DNA from: Clostridium sp. CAG:411
GTDB lineage: Bacteria; Bacillota; Clostridia; Lachnospirales; Lachnospiraceae
Assembly (NCBI GenBank): GCA_000437275.1
Contig: FR899739.1
Location: 1-6,527 of the forward strand
Length of the DNA: 6,527 nt
Direction: 5' to 3'
Made by a program: the position numbers and the translations under genes. Numbering within the stretch: the stretch's first letter is position 1; each line of letters opens with the position of its first letter. Below the pieces are notes generated by a model that did not search any database, was not told the origin of the DNA, and saw only the letters and a list, made by a program, of their open reading frames with translations. Of the stretch, positions 1 to 4,801 are shown piece by piece.

Positions 1-25
1 GGGAGTTCGAATCTTCTCGCGCACG
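1..25 (+). tRNA. 3' end of a tRNA, probably tRNA-Arg (partial)
   Basis: Only the T arm and the 3' acceptor strand are in the window. The T stem is GGGAG (1-5) paired with CTTCT (13-17, two G-U wobbles) around the canonical TTCGAAT loop (6-12). The acceptor strand CGCGCAC (18-24) and discriminator G (25) follow, and no CCA is encoded. The anticodon lies outside the window, so the isotype cannot be read. The implied 5' strand GTGCGCG and a G discriminator resemble Firmicute tRNA-Arg genes, which makes Arg an inference only. It is the last gene of its transcript because a terminator starts 7 nt downstream. Confidence 0.85.
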
Positions 26-31
26 TTTTTT

Positions 32-59
32 AAAGATTGAGATTTCTCAATCTTTTTTT
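32..59 (+). terminator. Intrinsic terminator of the upstream tRNA transcript
   Basis: A perfect 10-bp stem, AAAGATTGAG (32-41) with CTCAATCTTT (46-55), encloses the loop ATTT and runs into an unbroken T tract ending at 59. It sits 7 nt after the tRNA 3' end, as expected for termination of a tRNA operon. Confidence 0.9.
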
Positions 60-204
60 GTTTTATCTTTTTCTTTTCTAAAAAAGCTTTGCATGTCGGT
101 ATTCTATTCGCGTTTTGCCCTAGGTTTTTATTTACTCTATTTCGTAGTTCAATTTAGTTATATGATAGTTGAGCCCATCGTCTACATAAATAAAAAAAGC
201 AAAT
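60..204. other. AT-rich spacer with no recognisable feature
   Basis: This stretch lies between two terminators that face each other, one from the left tRNA and one from the minus-strand small RNA. I see no Shine-Dalgarno plus ORF, no good promoter and no convincing hairpin in it. It is probably a transcriptionally quiet gap. Confidence 0.5.
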
Positions 205-237
205 AAAAAACCTTGCTGGGGGGGGACCAGCAAGGTT
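205..237 (-). terminator. Intrinsic terminator of the minus-strand small RNA
   Basis: Read on the minus strand, AACCTTGCTGG (complement of 227-237) pairs perfectly over 11 bp with CCAGCAAGGTT (complement of 209-219). The loop is TCCCCCC, and a T6 tract with a further T-rich stretch follows at 210 and below. On the plus strand the stem is followed by ATGAGGGG, with no U tract, so the terminator works for minus-strand transcription. Confidence 0.85.
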
Positions 238-317
238 ATGAGGGGAGTATAAATAATTAATAAGGGGTTATATAGTGTGCGAATTAGAATTCTCTTTTGA
301 AGGGGAACTCTATCGAC
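205..317 (-). ncRNA. Candidate small regulatory RNA with repeated C-rich motifs
   Basis: On the minus strand a sigma-A-like promoter (325-353) predicts a start near 317, and a strong intrinsic terminator (205-237) predicts an end near 205, giving an RNA of about 113 nt. No minus-strand reading frame with a ribosome binding site fits between them. The RNA carries CCCC at 302-305, 264-267 and 242-245 (plus-strand coordinates), in the contexts TTCCCCTT, ACCCCTT and CTCCCCTC. It also has a run of eight C at 218-225 in the terminator apical region. The three short motifs lie in AU-rich sequence that looks weakly structured. Such C-rich single-stranded motifs are known in Firmicute sRNAs (RsaE/RoxS, LhrC, CsfG types), where they pair with Shine-Dalgarno sequences of target mRNAs. 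I cannot place it in a named family; function is inferred from motif and architecture only. Confidence 0.6.
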
Positions 318-324
318 AGTGAAT

Positions 325-353
325 ATTATAATATAAAACTTCACAAAATGCAA
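325..353 (-). promoter_or_regulatory. Sigma-A-like promoter for the minus-strand small RNA
   Basis: On the minus strand, TTGCAT (348-353) is separated by exactly 17 bp from a perfect TATAAT (325-330), predicting a start at about 317-320. The -35 matches consensus in its first three bases only. The -10 is perfect and the downstream terminator supports the direction. Confidence 0.6.
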
Positions 354-402
354 TCAAAAAAAATTTATAGAAAAAAAGCTAAAATTGTAAAAAAAGTCTA
401 TG

Positions 403-431
403 GAATAAAAATCTGAAATATGAGCATAATA
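403..431 (+). promoter_or_regulatory. Sigma-G (forespore) type promoter
   Basis: GAATA (403-407) followed after 17 bp by CATAATA (425-431) matches the sigma-G consensus (GMATR, about 17-18 bp, CATNHTA) at every defined position. The predicted start is near 438-440, about 30 nt ahead of the start codon of the small Asn/Gln-rich protein. No good sigma-A -35/-10 pair exists in the same stretch. The match is seen in the sequence; use by sigma-G is inferred. Confidence 0.6.
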
Positions 432-468
432 GTTTTGCACTAAAAAAATATATTTTGGAGGTATTATT

Positions 469-660
469 ATGGCAAAAAACTACAGTAATGAAGAAAAAAA
501 TGTGAACAATCAGGAGAAAAATTATTCAAACAGCCAGGAGAAGAATGCTACAAATAGCCAGTCACAGAAGAACTCAACTCAGAACAAATTTAAGAATGAG
601 CAAAATAAAACACAAAATGGACAGACAAGAAATGCAGAGGATTGTGACAGAAATCGATAA
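469..660 (+). CDS. Small Asn/Gln/Lys-rich protein, possibly SASP-like spore protein
   Basis: This 63-residue protein starts at an ATG placed 7 nt after a strong GGAGG (457-461). It contains 16 Asn, 8 Gln and 8 Lys, almost no hydrophobic residues, no signal peptide and no membrane segment, so it should be soluble and disordered. An imperfect repeat is visible: NYSNEEKN (4-11) and NYSNSQEKN (18-26). There is one Cys (59) in a charged tail EDCDRNR. The composition recalls gamma-type small acid-soluble spore proteins, which are Asn/Gln-rich amino-acid stores in the forespore. However, I see no clear GPR protease site of the TEFASET type. The upstream sigma-G-type promoter (403-431) and the monocistronic layout with terminators downstream fit a forespore gene. 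The gene is well supported; the SASP-like role is inference. Confidence 0.8.
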   Translation: MAKNYSNEEKNVNNQEKNYSNSQEKNATNSQSQKNSTQNKFKNEQNKTQNGQTRNAEDCDRNR

Positions 661-670
661 TATCCAAATG

Positions 671-712
671 CTTAACTATGAAAGAGGCAGGTTGCCTTTA
701 GGTTAAGTTTCT
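671..712 (+). terminator. Hairpin after the small spore-like gene, possible weak terminator
   Basis: The outer arms CTTAAC (671-676) and GTTAAG (702-707) flank an inner stem AGAGGCA (683-689) with TGCCTTT (693-699, one G-U pair) and a 3-nt loop. Only a short T-rich stretch (TTTCTGTATTCTT) follows, so termination may be leaky. The better terminator lies 30 nt further on. Confidence 0.4.
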
Positions 713-738
713 GTATTCTTGATGTAACGATTAAGAGG

Positions 739-784
739 ATGTCGTATTAACAGTTGAAATATATTGTTAATACGACATTTTTTA
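739..784 (+). terminator. Strong intrinsic terminator
   Basis: A perfect 14-bp stem, ATGTCGTATTAACA (739-752) with TGTTAATACGACAT (765-778), has a 12-nt loop and six T (778-783). The T tract lies only on the plus-strand side. It ends transcription from the small Asn/Gln-rich gene and insulates the rhodanese gene. Confidence 0.85.
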
Positions 785-856
785 TTGTAGGGGAGAATGT
801 GTCTATCCTATACAGCAAAACGCTTTGCCGGGTTGTTTTATAAAGTATTGTCTTAG

Positions 857-906
857 TTGCACCTTTTGATAAGGGAAGCATAAAATAAATAAAGGGGAAG
901 GTGCAA
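857..906 (+). promoter_or_regulatory. Inverted repeat in the leader of the rhodanese gene
   Basis: TTGCACCTT (857-865) is a perfect complement of AAGGTGCAA (898-906), with 32 nt between the arms. The right arm covers part of a Shine-Dalgarno-like GGGGAAGG (894-901) and ends 3 nt before the GGAG at 909-912. If both arms are transcribed, the stem could affect ribosome access; otherwise it could be a protein-binding palindrome. A weak promoter candidate, TTGCAC (857-862) with TAAAAT (881-886) at 18-bp spacing, overlaps it. In that case the left arm would lie in the -35 and not be in the RNA. Confidence 0.35.
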
Positions 907-920
907 TTGGAGTGATAGTA

Positions 921-1229
921 GTGGAGGTACAAATTATAGCAGTATGGGATATTGAACAAAAACTGAAAGAGGGTTGTATATTAGTTGACTTAAGAGAATA
1001 TGAGGAGTATGAGAAGGAGCATATACCAGGAGCGATTTGCATTACTTATGAAGAAGATACCTTTTTCGATAAAATAAAAATAGTGTTAGATGCTCCTGCA
1101 TTAATTTTTTATTGCGAACGGGGAAATACAAGTTTGTTAGTAGGTAGAAAACTGGCAGAGCAGGGGAAAAAGGTATATACTATCTCTGGAGGTTTTTATG
1201 CATATAAACGTGTGCATAGAAAACGTTAG
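921..1229 (+). CDS. Single-domain rhodanese-like sulfurtransferase
   Basis: This is a complete, compact rhodanese fold of 102 residues, the usual length of GlpE/PspE-type single-domain proteins. Family hallmarks are VDLREYEEYEKEHIPGA (22-38) and the active-site loop CERGNTS (65-71), with Cys65 as the expected persulfide-carrying nucleophile. The ISGGFYAYKR end (89-97) matches the usual GG-aromatic motif. The protein has no signal peptide and should be cytoplasmic, moving sulfane sulfur between a donor and an acceptor; the partners cannot be told. I chose the GTG at 921 because GGAG (909-912) lies 8 nt upstream. An in-frame GTG at 912 would add three residues with a weaker, more distant site. 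No terminator separates it from the methyltransferase gene 128 nt downstream, so read-through into that operon is possible. Confidence 0.88.
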   Translation: MEVQIIAVWDIEQKLKEGCILVDLREYEEYEKEHIPGAICITYEEDTFFDKIKIVLDAPALIFYCERGNTSLLVGRKLAEQGKKVYTISGGFYAYKRVHRKR

Positions 1230-1236
1230 GTTTTTG

Positions 1237-1265
1237 TTGACGGAGTAAAAAAACTCATATAAGAT
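1237..1265 (+). promoter_or_regulatory. Candidate sigma-A promoter for the methyltransferase operon
   Basis: TTGACG (1237-1242, five of six consensus bases) is followed after 17 bp by TAAGAT (1260-1265, four of six). Transcription would begin near 1272 and give a leader of about 85 nt containing the hairpin at 1312-1340. Confidence 0.4.
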
Positions 1266-1311
1266 AACAGGAGAGATAGATTTTAGCAAAAACAGGCAAT
1301 ATAAAATTTGT

Positions 1312-1340
1312 TGGTGGTACTTGCAATACAGGTGCCACCA
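1312..1340 (+). promoter_or_regulatory. Leader hairpin just upstream of the methyltransferase RBS
   Basis: TGGTGGTAC (1312-1320) pairs with GTGCCACCA (1332-1340) over 9 bp with one G-U pair and an 11-nt loop. It stops 4 nt before the AAGGAG Shine-Dalgarno (1345-1350). No U tract follows, so it is not an intrinsic terminator. It could act as a 5' stabiliser, a protein-binding site or a translation-tuning element. Confidence 0.45.
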
Positions 1341-1357
1341 TAAGAAGGAGATACCGC

Positions 1358-2524
1358 ATGGAACAGTTTGAATATATTGCTCCTTGTCATTTTGGACTTG
1401 AAGCAGTGTTAAAAAGAGAAATTTTAAATTTAGGTTATGAGATTGTACAAGTAGAGGACGGAAAAGTTACTTTTCGTGGGGATATAAGTGCGATTTGTCG
1501 AGCAAACATTTTTTTACGAACTACAGAGAGAATTTTGTTAAAAGTAGGAAAATTTAAGGCGACATCTTTTGAGGAGTTATTTGAAAAAACAAAACAACTT
1601 CCTTGGGAAAAATTTATTACAGAGAATGGAAAGTTCTGGGTAGCAAAAGCCACTTCTATAAAAAGTAAATTATTTAGTCCTTCTGATATTCAGTCTATTA
1701 TGAAAAAAGCAATGGTAGAACGCATGAAGCAAAAATATAAAAAAGATTGGTTTCCAGAGGATGGAGCGGAATTTCCAGTGCGTGTGACGATTCTTAAAGA
1801 TGAGGTTACAGTGGGATTGGATACCTCTGGAGCATCTTTACATAAGCGAGGATACCGATTAAAGATGGGAAAAGCACCAATTACAGAAACTTTGGCTGCG
1901 GCCCTTATTATGTTGACTCCATGGAATAAAGATCGAATTTTAGTAGATCCATTTTGTGGAAGTGGAACGATTCCCATTGAGGCAGCTATGATTGGTGCGA
2001 ATATTGCACCGGGAATGAATCGTTCTTTTACAGCGGAAGAGTGGACACATATTATTCCTAAAAAGGCATGGTATCAGGCGATTGAAGAAGCAAATGATAA
2101 TATTAGGGAGGACGTGCAGCTATCGATTCAGGGATACGATATGGATGGTGACATTATTAAGGTTGCAAGGGAGAATGCCAGAAATGCAGGGGTAGAGGAG
2201 TATATTCATTTTCAGCAAAGACCTATGCAGGAATTACGTCATCCTAAAAAATATGGATTTATTATTACAAATCCGCCTTATGGTGAACGTCTAGAGGATA
2301 AGGCAGATATGCCAAAGCTTTATAAGGAAATTGGTGAGACGTTTGGTGCGTTGGATTCTTGGTCCTATTTTTTGATAACTGGATACGAAGATGCACAGAA
2401 ATATATTGGAAAGAAAGCTACGAAAAATCGAAAAATTTATAATGGAATGATGAAAACGTATTTCTATCAGTATATGGGGCCAAAGCCTCCAAAGCGTGAA
2501 AAGGAGCAGAAAGAGGAACGTTGA
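1358..2524 (+). CDS. ypsC: THUMP-domain class I SAM-dependent rRNA (guanine-N2) methyltransferase
   Basis: This 388-residue protein matches the usual length of the RlmL/YpsC family. The N-terminal ferredoxin-like and THUMP region (about 1-165) should bind RNA. The Rossmann methyltransferase domain follows, with the SAM-binding motif DPFCGSGT (197-204) and the catalytic NPPYG (305-309). NPPY is typical of enzymes that methylate an exocyclic amino group. The best-known relative is the RlmL half of E. coli RlmKL, which makes m2G2445 in 23S rRNA; the same target here is inferred. Old annotations call such proteins N6-adenine-specific DNA methylases, which the THUMP domain argues against. The ATG has AAGGAG (1345-1350) 7 nt upstream. 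The tail from 375 is Lys/Glu-rich and probably flexible. Its last codons contain the RBS for the amidase gene, which overlaps by 4 nt. Confidence 0.93.
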   Translation: MEQFEYIAPCHFGLEAVLKREILNLGYEIVQVEDGKVTFRGDISAICRANIFLRTTERILLKVGKFKATSFEELFEKTKQLPWEKFITENGKFWVAKATSIKSKLFSPSDIQSIMKKAMVERMKQKYKKDWFPEDGAEFPVRVTILKDEVTVGLDTSGASLHKRGYRLKMGKAPITETLAAALIMLTPWNKDRILVDPFCGSGTIPIEAAMIGANIAPGMNRSFTAEEWTHIIPKKAWYQAIEEANDNIREDVQLSIQGYDMDGDIIKVARENARNAGVEEYIHFQQRPMQELRHPKKYGFIITNPPYGERLEDKADMPKLYKEIGETFGALDSWSYFLITGYEDAQKYIGKKATKNRKIYNGMMKTYFYQYMGPKPPKREKEQKEER

Positions 2525-3633
2525 GAGAAGAATCAGAAGAAAAGAAATTTTTAAGGCGATTATTTCTTCATAGTGGAATTTTTTTTGTGTTGGGATGTTG
2601 TCTTATGTTTGTAATCTCTGAGTTTGGTATCAATAAAAATGCAGGAGAAGAGCAAAATATAAAAAAAGAGATTTCAGCAAAGGAAAAAGTAGAACAGTCT
2701 CAGGGAGCATATCTAAAGCGTGAGAAAAGAGAAGAAATCTTGAAAAAATTGGGTGCTTGTTATATTCGTATCCAAAAACCCAAAAATGCTTCCTTTCCTG
2801 TGGAGTTGGAAGATTGCTATCAGCAAGGAAGAGTACGTTTATATATGTATCAGATGTTGGATGAGAACATCTCATTTGAGGATTTGCAGTTTGTGTATAC
2901 AGGAGAGAATAGCAAAAAGGTTCTTGCGCAATTTAAAAAGGAGACAAGCATTTCTTATGAATTAGAAAGTAATAATAAAAATACCGCTATTTTAAGTTTT
3001 CCTGTAGATAAGATTTATGGCTATTGTTTATACGAAGACGAACAATATATTTATATTGCCTGCAAGAAACCGAGCGAAGTGTATGACAAAATTATAGTGC
3101 TAGATGCTGGACACGGAGGTAAGGATACTGGAACGGACGCATTAAGTGGAAATTGGTCTGAGGCAGATTATAATTTGGATTTTGTAAGGAAAATAGAGCA
3201 ACAGTGGTCGGAAGAAGATGCAAAGTTATATTTGACCAGATGGGATGATACAAAAGTTTCCTTAAAGAAAAGGGTAGGTTTTGCCAATGATCTGTCGGCA
3301 GATTATTTCATCAGTATACATTGCAATAGCTCTGATGAGACTGGCGGATATGGTTTAGAGGCATTGTATAAGACGAATCAGTATAAGACAAGTTCAAAAC
3401 AAATGGCAAAGACTTGCTTGGAACAATTGTCGTTTACTACAGGAATGCCAAATCGGGGTGCGTTAAACGGACAGAGTATTTATATTATAAGAAATGCAAA
3501 AATGCCTACGGTATTACTGGAAATGGGATTTTTGACAGATAAGGCAGACCTTGCATATTTGAAGAAAGAGGAGAATCGTACAAAAATGGCGGAGGCTGTT
3601 TGCAGTGCTATTAGGAAAGGAATGAAGCAATAA
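2521..3633 (+). CDS. Membrane-anchored N-acetylmuramoyl-L-alanine amidase (Amidase_3)
   Basis: This 370-residue protein hydrolyses the bond between MurNAc and L-Ala of the peptide stem in peptidoglycan. A basic N-terminus (KKFLRR) precedes one hydrophobic segment (about 14-33) with no clear cleavage site, suggesting a signal anchor with the enzyme outside the membrane. A linker and an unassigned, probably beta-rich region (about 65-185) follow. The Amidase_3 domain (190-368) has Zn ligands His198 (DAGHGG), Glu214 (SEADYN) and His267 (SIHCNS), and catalytic Glu334 (LLEMGF). All key residues are present. The TTG start overlaps the methyltransferase stop in TTGA, with GAGGAA about 4 nt upstream, which points to translational coupling. 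It is longer than CwlD (about 240 residues), so a specifically germination role is not implied. Confidence 0.93.
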   Translation: MREESEEKKFLRRLFLHSGIFFVLGCCLMFVISEFGINKNAGEEQNIKKEISAKEKVEQSQGAYLKREKREEILKKLGACYIRIQKPKNASFPVELEDCYQQGRVRLYMYQMLDENISFEDLQFVYTGENSKKVLAQFKKETSISYELESNNKNTAILSFPVDKIYGYCLYEDEQYIYIACKKPSEVYDKIIVLDAGHGGKDTGTDALSGNWSEADYNLDFVRKIEQQWSEEDAKLYLTRWDDTKVSLKKRVGFANDLSADYFISIHCNSSDETGGYGLEALYKTNQYKTSSKQMAKTCLEQLSFTTGMPNRGALNGQSIYIIRNAKMPTVLLEMGFLTDKADLAYLKKEENRTKMAEAVCSAIRKGMKQ

Positions 3634-4236
3634 ATGAGAATTGTATTTGCAACGGGAAACGAAGGAAAAATGAAAGAGGTCCGTATGATTATGGACGAAT
3701 TGGGAATAGAAGTAGTATCGATGAAGGAAGCAGGAGTAGTACTTGATATTGAAGAAAATGGTACTACCTTTGAAGAAAATGCAATGATAAAGGCACAGGC
3801 AATTGCAGATGTGTTGGAGGATGTTATTGTATTGGCAGATGATTCTGGTCTGGAAATAGATTACCTAAATAAAGAGCCAGGTGTGCATTCTTCCAGATAT
3901 ATGGGGGAAAATACATCTTATGATATAAAGAATCAGCACATTCTTGACTTGCTAAAGGATGTAGAAGAAGAAAAAAGAACGGCACGTTTTGTATGTACAA
4001 TTGCCGTGATTTTCCCTGATGGAGAAAAACAGGTCGTTAGAGAGACAATTGAGGGGCAAATTGGTTATGAAAGTAAGGGAGAGAACGGATTTGGTTATGA
4101 TCCTATTTTTTATGTACCAGAATATGATTGCACGACTGCTGAACTTTCATTAGAGCAGAAGAATCAAATCAGTCATAGAGGAAAGGCCTTAGAACGCGTA
4201 AAGGCGATGATAAAGGAAAAAATAGAGAAAAAGTAA
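3634..4236 (+). CDS. rdgB: RdgB/HAM1 family XTP/dITP pyrophosphatase
   Basis: This enzyme hydrolyses non-canonical purine triphosphates (dITP, XTP, ITP) to the monophosphate and pyrophosphate, keeping deaminated bases out of DNA and RNA. At 200 residues it has the full family length and motifs: the N-terminal TGNEGK (7-12), FEENA (46-50), ADDSGLE (68-74) with catalytic Asp at 69-70, the base-recognition segment GENGFGYDPIF (149-159) and SHRGKAL (180-186). It should be a soluble cytoplasmic dimer. The ATG follows the amidase TAA with no gap. The purine-rich AGGAAAGGA (3613-3621) is 12 nt away, rather far, so translation probably relies on ribosomes finishing the amidase. The Lys-rich C-terminus is unremarkable. 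Confidence 0.96.
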   Translation: MRIVFATGNEGKMKEVRMIMDELGIEVVSMKEAGVVLDIEENGTTFEENAMIKAQAIADVLEDVIVLADDSGLEIDYLNKEPGVHSSRYMGENTSYDIKNQHILDLLKDVEEEKRTARFVCTIAVIFPDGEKQVVRETIEGQIGYESKGENGFGYDPIFYVPEYDCTTAELSLEQKNQISHRGKALERVKAMIKEKIEKK

Positions 4237-4242
4237 GAAAGA

Positions 4243-4276
4243 CGGCTTAGACATGCATATAAGGCATTCTAAGCCG
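4243..4276 (+). promoter_or_regulatory. Intercistronic hairpin between rdgB and the phosphoesterase gene
   Basis: CGGCTTAGA (4243-4251) pairs with TCTAAGCCG (4268-4276). After a bulged C, ATGC (4253-4256) continues the stem with GCAT (4264-4267), leaving a 7-nt loop. The following sequence CTATGTGTAAGG has no U tract, so this is not a canonical terminator. It may stabilise the 3' end of the upstream message or mark a processing point in the operon. Confidence 0.5.
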
Positions 4277-4303
4277 CTATGTGTAAGGAGAAGGTGAAAG
4301 CAA

Positions 4304-4786
4304 ATGAAAATTTTAGTGATAAGCGATTCTCATGGAAATAATCTATATTTGAATAGAGCCATAGAACAGGCTGGGACATTTGATTACTTTTTACATTTGG
4401 GAGATTTGGAAGGTTCCGAACATTTTATTGAAACTTTTGTAGATGTGCCTAAAGTGATAATTGCAGGAAATAATGATTATTATATAGATGCAGAGCCAGA
4501 AGCAGAAGTGGATTTGGACGGGCATCACATTTTTATGGCACATGGGCATCAGTATCATGTGTATACAGGTGTGGAATATTTACGTGAAGAGGCGCAGCGT
4601 CGTGGGGCGGATATTGTTCTTTATGGACATACGCATGTACCATATATGGAGCAAACAGAAGATATGCTTATCTTAAATCCTGGAAGTATTAGTCTGCCAA
4701 GGCAAACAGAACGGATTCCTACTTATGCAATGCTAGAATTAAAAGAGGATGGTACGGTTGAGGCAGCTTTATATGAAGTAAAGTAA
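4304..4786 (+). CDS. YfcE/MJ0936-type metallophosphoesterase
   Basis: This 160-residue single-domain calcineurin-like phosphoesterase carries all family metal-binding motifs in order: DSHG (8-11; Asp8, His10), GDLEG (33-37; Asp34), GNND (55-58; Asn56), AHGH (79-82; His80) and GHTH (108-111; His109, His111). NPGSIS (125-130) near the end is also typical. Such proteins bind two divalent metals, often Mn, and split phosphodiesters in vitro; the physiological substrate is unclear. It has no signal peptide and is presumably cytoplasmic. AAGGTG (4291-4296) lies 7 nt ahead of the ATG, with a second site AAGGAG at 4285-4290. The order rdgB then phosphoesterase matches Bacillus ysnA-ysnB, which supports one operon. 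Only 15 nt separate it from pncB. Confidence 0.93.
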   Translation: MKILVISDSHGNNLYLNRAIEQAGTFDYFLHLGDLEGSEHFIETFVDVPKVIIAGNNDYYIDAEPEAEVDLDGHHIFMAHGHQYHVYTGVEYLREEAQRRGADIVLYGHTHVPYMEQTEDMLILNPGSISLPRQTERIPTYAMLELKEDGTVEAALYEVK

Positions 4787-4801
4787 AAGGTTGGTGTGAA
4801 T

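Noticed and set aside
304..332. Plus-strand promoter using the same TATAAT-like sequence (327-332)
   Set aside because: The hexamer 17 bp upstream (GGAACT) does not resemble a -35 box, whereas the minus strand has TTGCAT at the correct spacing and a matching terminator.
132..353. Minus-strand ORF of 73 codons
   Set aside because: It runs straight through the minus-strand terminator hairpin and starts inside the promoter region, with no ribosome binding site and a composition typical of translated AT-rich spacer.
739..778. 14-bp inverted repeat as a miniature transposon or insertion-site remnant
   Set aside because: The arms are only 12 nt apart with a one-sided T tract and no flanking target duplication was seen; an intrinsic terminator explains it fully.
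747..1042. Two overlapping minus-strand ORFs (747-959 and 803-1042)
   Set aside because: They lie opposite the rhodanese gene and its leader, lack ribosome binding sites and family motifs, and one overlaps the terminator. They are shadows of the plus-strand gene.
1266..1357. Known riboswitch or T-box in the methyltransferase leader
   Set aside because: The leader of about 90 nt has a single hairpin, no terminator and no T-box or recognisable riboswitch core.
1358..2524. DNA adenine methylase of a restriction-modification system
   Set aside because: NPPY alone could suggest this, but the N-terminal THUMP region, the length and the absence of a restriction gene point to the rRNA methyltransferase family.
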